DNA of 64,000 nt from Didymella arachidicola (GCA_016630955.3 CM049998.1:496001-560000), one strand, 5' to 3'. Positions 1-12,924 are shown, numbered from the stretch's first letter. Notes: generated by a model not told the origin, from the sequence alone. Program-made: numbers and translations.

Positions 1-2170
1 GATTCGGGAGCACGCGACGTACAAACGCCTGACAAACGGGCCGTACCCGATAAAAAACTGTTCTCGGCCTTCCATGATTCAGTCATCTGAGATATGCGAC
101 CCAAGATCTTCTGAGCACCCCAGGGCCTGTCGTTCTACTAGAGAATCGACGAGAAGCCACCCAAAAGATTCAACGTCCGGAGAACCATAACGGCCTGCGT
201 GGGTCTCAATTCGTTACGAGGCTGCATTTCGTGCTCAGATATGTACGACAGTGGATCATGTTTGAATGCTTGCATACATCGGATCCTTCTCAACCCGTCT
301 TTGAGTGTAAACAGCTCATTACTGCTAGACCCTTCTGCTTCGCACTTACCCAAGCGGGGCTTATCCTTATCAGAAAAGCTTCCCAAGCTGCCACGTCATT
401 TCCAAAGCATAACGCTTGTCCACTCAAAAGCAATAGGCAAATGATCGCGAGTGAACGGCTATGAGGATTTAGACCCCTATCGACATGATCCGCTTTGAGG
501 TCAGCGAGTTCACGAATATCATATCTTCCCACGATTGTGTTGTTTCAAATTTCGGGAAACGAAAACATGGCAGCGGCTAACCCATGACTGCCGCCTACCC
601 TCTGCTTTCGAAAGCATGGTCGCCCGTTGATGTGACTGGCTCTCAAAAGCCTTCCCACCACACCCGGATCGGGGAACGAAAGAGTATAAAGCCTCTTACG
701 ACGATCTTGTTTGCTCCACCATCAATACCTGCTTTCGAAAGATGGAAACTGTACACAAGAGATTAAATGAGTAGCGCATCCTCTGTCCCCAAATCCAATA
801 TCCCGTCATCCAATTTGACCCATTCTGCGTTTCGAACGACGTAATCTGTGGTCATGGCAAGCTTGCCAGAATAGATCCTCCACCACAAAAGACCGGATTA
901 GCATTGACAAATGCTCTATTGCAATATTCTTCAAAGGCGCTCCAGGAATGGGCATTTCGTATGCTCCGAAGTCCGAATGCACTTTCCAGATTACTGATGT
1001 CAATTCTCCTATAAGACCGTCAAGGCTACAATATGTGCTCCACAGTCCTCACATCCTTCCTTCATCATCTCTAAGGACCCCGATATACTCGAAAAAGCTT
1101 CAGGAGGCTCTCATGATCTCTGCCCTCTCGAATGGGAAATATCACATCCACATGTCTGTCTGCGTACAAAAGCTACGGTCTCTCTGCTAGAACGAAAGGC
1201 ATTGCATGGTGACCCATAGTATATGATTCGAAGACCGCTACGTTGATCATATATGTAGCGTTCCTGCGCACCAACGCTGCCAATAATGTGCCCATCCAGA
1301 TCAGAACGATCTCAAGGTTGTCATATGCTTGGCGCGAGGTCCGAAAACGTACAACTTTGGTGACCATGCTGTTCTCTTCCTTCCTATTAAGCATTCATGC
1401 ACGCTCGAAATCAAGATCGAAATCAGCATTGTTCAAATCCATGTCTGCTACCTCTCTGTTCCAGAATACCCCAAGTGCCTTTCCAATGTCTTTCTCTGCT
1501 TCAAAGGTCAGGTCACGCAACGAATCGTGACTTCCTCTGCGTGGAAAACCTCGCCAGCCCAAAGCATTTCGACAACGATCATGAGCACAACATACAAAAC
1601 GTCCGAAAGGCTTGGACTTTTCTGACACGCCCCTTCTGTTTTGTCGCGTATTCTATCCAAAACAAATCAACAGATACCAACATGTACTTGTCCACTGTGC
1701 GCCACCAACCTCACCCGTGCATTCTGACAGAACGATCGCAGATCTCTATGCGCTGCTCAGGCACTGTGTCCAGGTCCGCTGCCTTGCCACATTTTGTACA
1801 CTCTTGTCTTCAGGAAGGCGAACTGCTTGGATTATGTATGTGTGCGCGTGGAAAGGCTCGTTGTCTACTACTAGAAGGGTTCGAAAACCGGTGTGTTGCT
1901 ATGATTGAGTGATGCAGTTAGCTTCTTCGCATGTGGCGTCTTGGTGCCGTGCGCTTCTCGCATAAGGTCTCCGGCTTGCGTCCAAGAGCGATGAGAAGTT
2001 GTGAGATGGGTGTGATTTGCTGGGATTGCGGATTGTTCTCGTATACAGTATTGAAGGTCTGCTGCATCAAAGTAACATGCAAGACCATATGAAAGCGGCT
2101 TGCAAGATAATCTAAATCGCTGCATGGTACGCACCATACTCCGGTGATATTCTCAACTATATGCCTATGC
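1..2170. other. Left flank, no supported gene
   Basis: I see no recognisable protein, tRNA or repeat here. On the minus strand one reading frame is open from 1628 to 1173 apart from a single TGA at 1397-1395, and shorter open stretches lie at 1003-806 and 532-138. Their translations look partly protein-like (a hydrophobic stretch near 1300) but match no family I know. A decayed gene or chance frames are both possible. Confidence 0.4.
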
Positions 2171-4716
2171 TCAGAGCTTAGCCATCGTCCCCCTCTTCGC
2201 CCTCCCCTTCGCCCTACTCTTCGCATTCCCCACCTCCTCCCTCCCAATACTCTTCGCATCCAACACATCGCCCTCCCAAAGCCCCTCGCCTACAACATCC
2301 ACCAAGCTCAGCACCCTAGTCTGCACCGTCGCGCCATCCCTCCTATTCTTGCCCTCTCTTCTACTCGCACTTATGCGCTCAGCAAAGCGCCACAACGGGC
2401 CATTCGCAATAATGCCATTCGACCCTCTTTCGGGCGTCCACTCATCACTTAAGCGTATGGTAGTAGGTAAATTCGAATTCTTACTCCTCGCGACCATGAT
2501 CATGCCCTCCTCTTCAAATCTCGTGTACGAATTTTTCAGTGTTTCTTTGTTGACAGCTTCGTAGTAGCTCAGGTCGCCCTGGTGGTAAAGCGTCTTGCCG
2601 AGTAACTGTGCGCGGTCCTGGACGCGCTTCATATCGAGCCAGCTCTCGTTCTTGTTCATTGAGCTAGCGGTGCTGTTGTTGTTGTTATTGTTGGTTCTAT
2701 TGGCGGTGAGCGGTGGTGTGAGCATCATCAGTGACACGGTGCCGAGCCAGGCGGCCTCGATAAAGGGCCAGATGAGGAAGCAATAGAAATCGAAGTTCTC
2801 GCGACCGGTCTCGCGTTCCGTGTCGCTGAGCTCGATGTACGAGATGGTGCCGTCGTCGGCGCGGGTTACTTTTATGACGCCGTCGGTCTCAAGGCCAGCA
2901 AGCGTACGCGCCAGGTTAAAGGAGAGACCCTCGGTGGGGAAGATGAACTCGCCACGGAAAAGTTGGGAGAGGAAACCGACCTGGGCGTGCAGGTCTGCGT
3001 ACGGCATTCTTTGAGATTCGGGGGCGCCGCCACGCTTGACAGTGCTATAGAGGGCGGCTGAGACGAGCGACTGCAGGATGAAGAGGTGAATCGTCATGTT
3101 GCGGTAGAAAGACAGCTGGAACCTGAACGCTGTGTCAGTGAATGTCATCAAAATCAGAAGCAAAGTATGTACCGATCAACGGCATAGTAGGTATCTTCTG
3201 GCAGCCCAGGCACAAGGCCGACAAGACCGGGACCGAGCACTTCCAGCGCTCGGTCGACCACGACACTTGTTGGCAGGTTCCCAAAGTGTGCGACTCTCCC
3301 ACCTTGCGCGCGAACACGGTCGCACAGCCACTCCACTCTTCTGATGAGCTCTGTCTTACCCACACCTCGCCCTCTGAGTGTGAGTAGCACGGTCCCAACA
3401 AGTGCGGTGGGCATGACCACGGATACGTCGTTGATCTCGGACAATACCCTGTACCCAAGTGTTCTGAGCAAGCGAATACGATCTTCTTTCGCATCAAGTT
3501 GCTGAGGCAGCTTGCTCGTTCGCTCACGCTGCTGGTTGATGAACGTCCGCAGGGACCACGGCTCGTGAAACCGAACGTCCACACGTCCAAGCTTGAGTGA
3601 GAGTACGGAAGATGATGAAAGAAAGTCCATGAGATTCTCTTTCGGCTTCGGCTGGCCTAGAAGCTCACTGATGTATGAATCGACTTCGATGACTTTGTCG
3701 TACTGTGTCGATACCGGACATATAATGGCATCCTCAACACGACCGCTCGCCACGCTGTCCAGCATGTAACTCAAGATACCGAACTTAGGCGGCAGAAGCT
3801 TGCCAGTACGACTTCTGCCACCCTCGATGAAGCACTCAAGATTGTAGCCGCATTGCAACAACGTGTCGATGTACGCTTGCACAAGTGTGGTATATAGTTG
3901 ATCGTCCCCGAAGCTTCGCCGTATCCACATGGCTCCAGCATGCTGTAGAAAGGAGCCCACGACTGGGAAGTTCAGGTTGTCGCCGGCAACAACAGTCGGC
4001 AGTGCAAGACCGAGACGATAGCAGATGATCTGTAGCGAGACATAGTCAACGTGAGAGCGGTGACAGGGCAAAAATATAATCGAGTGCTTCTTGCGCGCAG
4101 CTTCAGCAGCCACCGTGCGCAAGCGCAGCACTTCCTCGCTGGAGACGTGCACGCCCTGATGGTATGCCCTTGTCAGCAGCTGAGTGACCAGATAGTATGC
4201 GCCTCGGATGAAGTTCTTGCTCTCCATCTTGCAGATCATGCCGTCGGTCCAGGTCTCGCTGACTTCCAGGAGCGACTCCTCGATTTGTGTTTTCCTCTTT
4301 GCCCGCCTGTCCTTCTCTCCTAAGCCGCTACCATTCTGGGCCTCGACGCCCAACAGACCTTCCTCGGCCTCGACAGCGACCCTCTTGTCTGCCAGCTCGC
4401 GCACCTTGGCGACAAGCATTGGGTTGTTGAGTACGCGCGTCTTCATGTCTTCGGAGAAACCGGAGTAGAACTCAGGCTGGCCAACGTGGTTGTCAAAGGA
4501 GCGCCATCCTGTGCCGGAGAACTGCAGCGATACCTCGCGTATGAAATCGAGCGGCGACGAGCGAAAGCGCGCGTAGCTGTTGATGAGGCCTCGGTCAGGG
4601 GATTCATTGTAACCGACGGCGTGGAGGTGGACGTCGTCGGCAGCGGTGATGCTCAGATCAGGGGCGTACTCGGAAGTCGTAGCGTGCGATGCCTTTCGTG
4701 CTTTGGAGGCCGTCAT
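2171..4716 (-). CDS. Peroxisomal DHAP/glycerol-3-phosphate acyltransferase (PlsB/GNPAT-like)
   Basis: This enzyme should transfer an acyl chain from acyl-CoA to dihydroxyacetone phosphate or glycerol 3-phosphate, the first step of ether-lipid or glycerolipid synthesis. Two exons, 4716-3173 and 3122-2171 (intron 3172-3123, 50 bases), give 831 residues. The acyltransferase signature HRSHVDY (HX4D) lies near residues 219-225 and the phosphate-binding FIEGGRSRTGK near 296-306. A second hydrophobic region follows the intron, and the tail is rich in Lys/Arg. The last three residues are AKL, a variant of the peroxisomal targeting signal PTS1; mammalian GNPAT is also peroxisomal and ends in AKL. I chose the ATG at 4716 because the frame upstream of it offers only a TTG. 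Family assignment is firm; DHAP rather than G3P as substrate is inferred from the PTS1. Confidence 0.9.
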
Positions 4717-5101
4717 GCTGGCCAAGGAAGCACTTATGCGTCGAGTGGAGGTGCACCGATTGAGAGGGTGTTCAGCGCGGCCGCTTCATGGGTGAAGGTA
4801 TGCAGAGGCGGCTCGTTATGCGCAAGGAGAGAAATCCATAAGTCCAGGGTATCATGCAATTCGGCAAGTTCATGACATCGTGCAGCAGATCGCCGGGAGT
4901 GCTGGGTTCGAGCGCGTTCCGGTGCTCAGTGACCCTGCTCTTTCCCGTGCCGAGGTTGCGGGGAAGCAGCGCCTCGTCCCTGATTTGTCAATGCTTTTGA
5001 TGTAACACCGTGCCTCAAACTCCGCTGTTGTAAATTGTGACGTTATATTGTTCGACGCTGACTGCTATGCACTTCTCGTTGACACCTGGGGTTGAAGCCT
5101 C
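4717..5101. other. Intergenic, acyltransferase promoter side
   Basis: This stretch separates the start of the acyltransferase from the stop of ASA1, both on the minus strand. It must hold the acyltransferase promoter and ASA1 3' end. I see no other feature. Confidence 0.6.
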
Positions 5102-6850
5102 CTAGAAGACTTCCCACAAACTGACCTTCCCATCTTTTGCTCCTGCGGCGATCCAGTGCTTGACCTGCGTCTTCTCCTCCCGCTGCCTTTGAAGTTTGCC
5201 AAGACCTGTCTCTCTTCTTGTTGCCTCTGTGTTTTCGTTCTGACGTGTGGCATCTTGTACGTTATGCTCTAGGTCTACAGTGTCCAAGATCTTGCCAAAA
5301 GCCACAGCGTAGACGCCTTCTTTGTGCCATTTCAGCACCGCAACTTCCTTCAGTGTCTTGGTGCTGTAGATACGGACTCGAGTATCCCATCCTCCAGTAG
5401 CTAGAAGGCGGCCGTCTGACCGTACTGAGAGCGACTGCTGGCCGGCGTGCTTTGTGTTGTTGACTCTGAGGGGTGCTTGGATCGATGACGGAGATGGCTG
5501 CGGAAGTGCAGTCGGCGGATTCTCTGACGCCGTGGCAGTAGAAAGCAGTGAAGAGAGACCGCCAACCTTGGGACTGGATTCTCTTCGTTGCGGGGGCTGA
5601 AGTGGACGTTTCGAGAAGGATAGCGGCTGGTCATTGATGTCTTCTGGGACAGATACCCGAGGGTCGTCTGCCATCCCATGCTCTTCGGGAGAAACAGAAG
5701 AAGTGGCTCCAAGTGCGGTTCCGGTATGGGAAGTGGGAACAGAGACAGGTGAATCACCTTCGTCCTCTTGTGCGGAGGAGAGTTTCTCTGAACTGGTGTA
5801 ACTCGATGTAATCTTCGGAATGCGGTGAGCTGCAATGATAGCATCGGCTCCACAAGTGTAGTACGCTGTAGCGTCTGGCAAGACATCTATTGACAAGATA
5901 GGCTGCGTGTGAGGTTGGCTGAGGTAGAGAAGTTGAGCTACTCCTATAGTCGAGTCGTCAGCCTGGGGTAGTGTATGCACGGCTGTAAGACCTCCTTCGT
6001 AGCCGGTGATCACTAGGGTTTGTTGTGTTGTATGATCGCGAGCAAGTTTCACAGCCATGACCATCCCTGCATTGGTCAGTACGTGTACTGGAACAGTAGG
6101 GGTTTAACCGGGGCGACTGCACGGTTGGCACGGTAGTTTTCTCAAATCTATCGTGATGTGCAACGTACCTGTGTCTTTTGCTTGCGCACGAGGAACCACA
6201 TATCTCAGTTTCTCTTCCGGAAACTGGTACACCTCGGCCTTCTTATCGTCTCTTGCAGGTACTGCGATGAAAATCGAGGCACGTTCTCCATTCGACCGCG
6301 GTTGCATATGCTCTTCTGCATCATCTAAAATCTGTAGGTCTGCTTGTGGAGACGCGTAACACATGGAGAAGGCGCAAAAATTCAAAGTGTTTACCGGCAG
6401 CGTGTGCAGAAGCCACGGCATTGGTCGATCGTCGGATAAAGCTTCTGCAGGTAACGCTGCTGACAGTGTAGACTCGTCTGCCGAGCGTACTTGCCATATT
6501 CTTAGGCTATTATCGCGGCCATGACTTCAGTCTTGTCAGTCTGAGCTTTTCTTGAACGCGACTGCGCTCTCGGCAATTCAATGAACGAGCAGGAAGACGG
6601 CCAAGACTCACGTTATAATCTTGTCATGACCCCATTCAGCTGTCCCGAGAATGGCTCCATCGTGAGCCTTCCATACCGCTAGCGCACGCTTGGTCTCGAG
6701 CTTCCAGTAGATCACCCAGCCGTCTGCATCACCGGTGACGAGACGAGTATTTTGGCGTACAAATTGTACGCTGTGTATTTGCGACGCGTGACCACGCAGG
6801 ATGTAACTGGGCTGGGCTGGTGGCAGAATTGACGATTGGCGTTCTGCCAT
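5102..6850 (-). CDS. ASA1: ASTRA-associated protein 1, WD40 repeat
   Basis: ASA1 is a subunit of the ASTRA complex (with Tra1, the Tel2-Tti1-Tti2 chaperone and Rvb1/2), which helps assemble PIKK kinases such as TOR. Exons 6850-6612, 6524-6169 and 6066-5102 (introns of 87 and 102 bases) encode 519 residues. The first exon carries the opening WD repeat with the family-typical ILRGHASQIHSVQF and SGDADGW-like TGDADGW. Exon 2 starts in the HGRDNSLRIW strand, and the protein ends with the WD repeat AAGAKDGKVSLWEVF. An inserted Ser/Pro-rich, probably disordered segment of about 120 residues lies in exon 3. Longer than yeast Asa1 because of that insert. Assignment rests on remembered similarity of the first and last repeats. 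Confidence 0.85.
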
Positions 6851-8658
6851 AGGTAGTAAGTGCAGTCTTAGGCTTAGGCAGTTCGGAACGAGACGATCGT
6901 CGAACTGTGGGACGGGCGCCTGTCACATCGTCAAAGATTGTCGCCTTGCAGTAATTAACGAGACGCTGATAGCGCGGGCACTGCCCACCCCCGGACTCAA
7001 CCGCGGAGGCTTTGTAAGAACGTTCATCTTTGCCAACATGCAGCCGCAGGACGCATCTGCAGAACACAGGAGCTTTCAACCAGCTGCTTAGTAAAGTACA
7101 GGAGAAGAAGAGTTTGTGTTTGATCTCTTATCTCGCAAGTTTTTGAAAGAGTTTATGGAGGCAGTCACACTCTCTCAATAATCGTTCTGCAACCTGATGA
7201 ACCCTCCGTTGGCTACCAAGATCCTGCTGTAGCTGCAATTTGCTTGCTGTGTTAAACTGCCAAGCAACTGCTACGAGGCTGCTGTTGGGTGCGGTATCTT
7301 TGGGTGCAGCTGAGAGCTGTCGATCTAACCTTGCAGGCCTGTGTTCAACTGTGCTCGATCTGAACCCGGTGCGCCTGCCACCGTCTATTGGATCCCCTGT
7401 GCGCATCAGATGAGTGCACCAAGGAAATTAGATCTGCGGGCCATCTTTAGCATCGTTGCGTCTTCGTTCTCAATCTGTGTTGGCGACGCGGAGGTGAGAG
7501 TTGCCGGCTGCTGCAAGGAAGAGCTATTTTAGGCGATAGCTTGTTTGGGCCTTCTTACAACAATTGACGGGCTGGCGCACATTGTGCTGGGTTTGTCATG
7601 CAGGCGGTCATCATGCATCAGCGCCATCAAGCTGTGAGACTCGAGGCAACGGACATTGCGCGCTGCGCAGGGACGGATCCTACAGTGCGAGCGACACCAT
7701 GATGGCAAACTGCGGGTACGTGTGATAATCAATAGCTTTTTAGGGCACGACGTCGCCGAGCCCTAATGGAAATCGCAGCCAAACGTGCACATCACTTCCG
7801 TAGTAAGGCATACTGGCGCGCATCATCGAATTGGCGTTCGCTTGTGAGAACAGGCTGTACAGCATTCGCAACCAGCTATCTCGAATGTCCTCTATTGCTT
7901 TCTTCTGCTGCATGGGTCCTGAGAACGTGTTCCCAGGCTATCACAGATCAGCTTGTGCAAGGAGGTGAGCAGAGCCCCCAGATCCTCGAAAACGTCAGTG
8001 TCAGGGATCAGGAGGCTTCGCTTGTTCTTGCCGCCTGCAGGTCAATCCTTCCTTGAACTCAACGAAGCTGAGCAACAATCCTTCTCTCGTCATCGTTTTG
8101 TCTTGTGCCAGCCAGCCAGGGCAGGATTCGATAAATCTCCTCGCTGCGACGCGCATCACAGCTCACATCCTATCCAACTTTCAACCCGGATTTAGCATAG
8201 TCGGACGCCCGCTCCGGTCCCGTAACTGCCGCACCGCCTTGCGCAAGAACCTCGCTCTCGCTCTCCCGCGGGCTCACAGCGATTGTTGCCGAGCCCACTT
8301 CAATTCTCAGCCCTTACGGCTCCTTGCACACCTATCTTTGGGCGCCTAGTTACTGTATTCTTACCCCATACCAGCCTCCCCTCGCCGAACGATACTCCAT
8401 AGCCGCGTCCACCTCACACGCGCCACCCTTGCCTGTGTCCACTATCGCTCGATATCCATTGCGCGTCAGTCAGCCCGCACTGTTTCTTTGAGAAACCCCG
8501 ACCCCTTTCCCTGGCGAATCTGCGTTGTCACCCGCACATTGGAAGTAAGAGCGGCGATCTGTGGCGGCGCAGCCTAGCGCTCCCTCGTCCTCGAAGTGCT
8601 GGGCTGATTGCAGGGCTTCTGTTCCTGTCCAGCTGTATGCACTTGGAAGGTCAGCAGG
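6851..8658. other. Large gap upstream of a Zn2Cys6 gene
   Basis: About 1.8 kb lies between the divergent starts of ASA1 and the Zn2Cys6 regulator. The right half (about 8180-8640) is pyrimidine-rich, as fungal promoters and leaders often are. An in-frame ATG at 8608 lies 51 bases before the start I prefer. No ORF here is convincing. Confidence 0.5.
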
Positions 8659-10753
8659 ATGGCTAGTACTGTTGTTGTTACACCCCCTCCACGGAACGAC
8701 TCGCCGAGTGAAAAGACGTCGAAGAAGAGGGGAAGCGATGCTACCCCAGAGGGCAAGCCTAAGAGGACACGCACAGGATGCTTGACGTGTAGGGAAAGAC
8801 ATTTGAAGTGCGACGAGAACAAGCCTTGTTGTAACAACTGCGCAAAGTCTCAACGCGACTGCAATTGGGGCAAGAAGCTGAACTTCCTTGACACGACCTG
8901 CGAAAAGAATACTTACTTGATCCCCAAAGGCGCCGAATATCAGGTTGCTTTTCAAGACGAGTCGCGTGTCATTGCAGCTGAGTATGTGGGCGGGCGAGAG
9001 ATGTATCCTGCGGAGGAGGCCGATACATACATCCCAACGGCCGCCAACGGCTTCGCAATGGGCCCTCCTGGAGGCCTTGCTCCTCCACCAGCTGCACACC
9101 AGCTGCTTCCGCCCATACAAGGCATGGGCCAGGAAACTTTCCAGCAGGCGCAACATTACAATTACGATCACCAGCACGTGCCCCAACAGCACCATGCACG
9201 AACCCGTAAGTCAGCCCAATACGTCAACCTTGTCGCTCCTGCTAAGAATGTCAGACTCTAACTATTCGAACTCCAACCGTTCTCCGTACAGCATGGACCA
9301 TGGCGCTAGCCCCGCACCCGTTCCGACCCGCGACTACCTGAAGTCTCAGGAGGAGGTACTATACATGCAGGTGTTCGTCGAAGAGATTGGAATCTGGATG
9401 GACAGCATGGATGCGCACAAGCACTTCTCCCGACTCCTACCTTTCCACGCACTAAATGAGCCGATGCTGCTTAACGCGTTCCTTGCTTGTGGCGCTCGCC
9501 ATCTGGCCCTCGTAAATCCCAAGTACAGCGAGGAGAAGGCTTTGCACTATTACGACGTTGCAACACGAGACCTGCTTCACTCTTTACAAGACCCAGATCG
9601 CGACACAGTCCTTTGCGCAACAACAGCAGTCATCTTGAACGTATACGAGATCATGGGCGAACGTGCATTGCAGCGGATGAACCACATTGCCGGAGCTCGA
9701 GCACTGATCAAGGAGTGTCGATGGAACGCACGAGCGACTGGTGTCGGCGCAGCCTGCTTTTGGCTGAATGTAGGAATGGAAATACTCAGCTGTCTTCACT
9801 TCAATTGGCAAGTGGCTTGGGATCCTGATGAGTGGGGCATTGAGCTGGACTTCTCACCGGAAACCGAGTCTGGGAAAGAGGAGAATTGGACGCACAAGAT
9901 CTTATACATTGTTGCGAAGATCTGCAACTACCGTGCGTCAATCCCTCGAAATCCCGATATTGCAAGGCAAACGATCCAGGACCGCCATAACGAGTGGCTG
10001 CGCCTGAAGGATATGACCGACAGATGGAACGAAGGCATTCCTCGTACGATGCATCCTATGGCATATCTGTATCCCGGTCAGACCATCTCGGGCTCTGCAT
10101 TCCCGGAAGTCTGGTTGGTGAAGCGAACGTCTATCGTCGCCAGGCTATTCTACCACACATGTTTGGTTTTACTTGCCCAGATCAATCCCATCCAAAGCTC
10201 CAACGAGCCAGAAATGTGGACCATGATTGAGCAAAACTCAAAGTTCATCTGCGGCATCAGCGCTCACGTGAAGGACCGAGGTGTAGCAAGCGTAGCTTTG
10301 CGCTCGCTTGCAATCGCTGGCGAATGTCTAACAGATCGACGCGAGCAGGAAGAAATTCTCCAGATATTCGACAAAATTCGTCAGGAAACAGGCTGGCGAA
10401 TTGGGTTCGTGAACACAGAGCTGAAGGCAAAGTGGGGCTGGGACGCACAGGACCAACAGCAAGCGAATGATCACGCCCAGGATGCCGCAGTCTACCAACA
10501 ACAGCAAGCGCACCAGGCCCAGGTGGTTGTTCAGCAGCAAATGCAACCTCCACCGACGCAGCCTCCTATCATTCGACCAAGGCCTCCGCCAGGTTTTGGC
10601 AACCCACTTCTTGTGGCCGACTTTAACATGCCACAACATCCCTATCAGAGCCACTACGTGCCGGCGAACTTCATCCAGCAACAACAGCCGGCAAATCTCC
10701 TACAACCACCTATTGCTGTCGCCAATGGTTTCGGCGGACACCAGTTTTACTAA
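8659..10753 (+). CDS. Zn2Cys6 transcription factor with fungal regulatory domain
   Basis: A nuclear DNA-binding regulator of unknown target. Exons 8659-9205 and 9255-10753 (intron 9206-9254, 49 bases, acceptor gtcag) give 681 residues. The binuclear zinc cluster spans about residues 41-69 with six cysteines in the order CLTC, KC, CC, NC and DC, preceded by a basic stretch KPKRTRTG. A Gln/His/Pro-rich linker follows. The middle region (FVEEIGIWMDSMDAHKHFSR onward) resembles the Fungal_trans_2-type regulatory domain often named ARCA-like. The C-terminus is again Gln/Pro-rich, as in activation regions. The start at 8659 is preferred over an in-frame ATG at 8608 because the extra residues are Cys-rich and unlike the family. 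Confidence 0.88.
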
Positions 10754-11605
10754 GTCGTTCTTCCATTTGCCTACCGCCCTCGGGCCCATTTTCTTCGACT
10801 CTATATTACGGAATTTCCTATGCATTGCTCTGGAGCGACGGCGTTCTTGGGTCTCTTTGTTTACTAGCTGGAGCGTGGGCACACAAAAGCGAGCAAGCGC
10901 TGCTTACGATGTTACGATCAGCAGATTCGACATCTCCAATGGAGGTAGAGGTTGTCATGTCGACCTGCATAATGTACATATACCCAGGCGTAGCATGTTG
11001 AGTGGAGGATACACAATGTCACAGCTACAGTCAGTACCACATGGATTTCGATCCTTTTCTCCTTAAAACACTGTATTCAACGCAGATATGCCTGGGGATT
11101 CCCTTTTACACGACTAGAAGCAACCACCAAGCAGCAGCCGGCATTAACGTATCCAGGATATCCTTCTCCGATGCTGACATAACGGCAAACTATGGAGGGC
11201 TACCATCCTCCGCCAAGATATGCTCATCTTACGCCGGATATTCCCAGCGCTTGGACGGACAACTTATCCGAGAGTAGACAAGCGTATTCCATAAGTACCC
11301 CGCAACATACCCGGAGCATGCTTGCCTAGGTTCTTGATAACTTGGCGAAGTGTTTGCCAAGTACACGACACGAACCAAGGCTCTTGCGCAAGCTTCGCGG
11401 TGGATCTGGTTGTAAGGACGAGGCTGCATTGCTGGTGGAAATGCAACTCCCAGGTGAAGAAGTCAAGGACGAGAGCGGTAAGTCCATCGGTCGAAAGGCT
11501 TGAGTTGCATAGTACGTCGTAGTCATAAAGAATGACGCCCCTTCTGCTGCGTACTCATAGCAGATCACCTTGCTCTGAGGTTTTGCACCTGCTTTCCAAT
11601 TCGCA
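10754..11605. other. Intergenic
   Basis: Terminator side of the Zn2Cys6 gene and promoter side of the lactonase-like gene. No gene or repeat seen. Confidence 0.6.
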
Positions 11606-12924
11606 ATGCTCCTTTCCAACCTTGCTTGTCTCATCCTCTCGATCCTCCCCGTCCTGACAGACGCAGCCACTCTCTTCGCCGCACAGTCAAACGGTCACCT
11701 GACCACACTTTCACTCACACGCCATGGCAAAACGCACAACCTAACCTCTACATCCACCACGCGCGACGCCGGCGGCAATCCTTCCTGGCTGAACATCGAC
11801 TCCAGAAAACGACTTCTCTACTGCCTCGACCGCGGCACAAGCAACGCAACAACCGGCTCCCTCACTTCCTTCCGCATCACCAAAACCGGCTCCCTCGACA
11901 AAATCACCACCGTCCCCGCCCCGCTCTCCGGCGTCGCAGCCGCACACTTCCCCCTCCGCAACGGAAAAACAGCATACGTATCCGCAAGCTAGTCCGTTCC
12001 CCCCCCCCCCCCCCCCAAAAAAACACCCCCCCCCCCCCTCCTCTAACTAACACCCCCTCAGCAGCAAATCCGCAATAGCAGCCTTCCTCTTCCCTCGCCC
12101 CGGCGCCCTCACACCCGCAACCCAAACCCTCCACCCAATCTCCTCAACCGTGGGCCCCGTGCCCAGCAGGCAAAACGGGAGTTTCGCGCACCACGTCGTC
12201 CTCGATCCGCGCCAGCAGTTCATCCTCGTTCCGGACCTGGGCGCAGATCTTATCCGCGTGTTTACGTTCGACCCCGATGCCGTTGCGCCGCTTGTCGAGC
12301 GGGCGCCGCTGCGGACAGATGCCGGTGCGGGGCCCCGCCATGCTGTTTTTTGGCAGAAGCCTGGGGAGGGGGAGGAGGAGGTGTTTTTGATGTTTAATGG
12401 CGAGTTGAGCCAGAGGGTGTATTCGTATCGGGTGCGGTATGTAAGCGGGGGTTTGGAGTGGGAGAAGGTGGGGGATGTTGTTGCGCTGGGGGAGGTGGGG
12501 GAGGGGTTGGATGCGAATCAGGCGCCGACGAGCGAGATATTGGTTTCGGTGGGTTCCCAGTCTATCCCACTACTCAGGAATCGAGTGCTAACAGGAACAG
12601 CCGGATCAGCGGTTCCTCCTCGTAAGCAGCCGCCAGCACTCGTTCCACCTGAGCCCGCTGTATCAGCAATCAGACAGCGATTCCATCTCGACGTTCCGCA
12701 TCAACGACGATGCCACGCTGGAACTTGTCCAGATTAGCCCGTCTGGAGGGCATCTGCCGAGACAGTTCAGCCTGAATAAAAAGGGGGATAGGGTCGCGGT
12801 GGGACATCAAGCTAACGGCACGGTGGTCGTGTGGAAGAGAGATGTCGAGAGCGGGGAGATTGGGAGGAAGATGGCCGAGGTCAAGGTTAGTGGGCCGGTG
12901 GTGTTTGTTGGGTGGGACGAGTGA
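11606..12924 (+). CDS. Secreted lactonase-like seven-bladed beta-propeller
   Basis: Member of the 6-phosphogluconolactonase/carboxy-cis,cis-muconate cyclase superfamily (Lactonase, PF10282). Exons 11606-11991, 12062-12548 and 12601-12924 give 398 residues. A hydrophobic N-terminus ending ...LPVLTDA looks like a signal peptide with cleavage near residue 20, so the protein is probably extracellular. Family-typical strands are GNPSWLNID, HHVVLDPRQQFILVPDLGAD, GPRHAVFW, ASEIL-like TSEILVS and PSGGHLPRQFSLNKKGD. The first intron (11992-12061) is odd: its donor is GTCCGT and most of it is a run of C, A and C, followed by a good branch site CTAAC and acceptor TCAG. Substrate unknown; an intracellular cyclase is less likely given the signal peptide. 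Confidence 0.85.
11999..12038. repeat. Poly-C / poly-A / poly-C tract inside an intron
   Basis: Within intron 1 of the lactonase-like gene there are 18 consecutive C, 7 A, then after C and A another 13 C. Run lengths are prone to sequencing and assembly error. The minus strand is correspondingly G-rich. Confidence 0.9.

Noticed and set aside
1397..1912. 171-codon plus-strand ORF
   Set aside because: Composition is erratic (Cys/His/Ser), overlaps other frames, and resembles no protein family.
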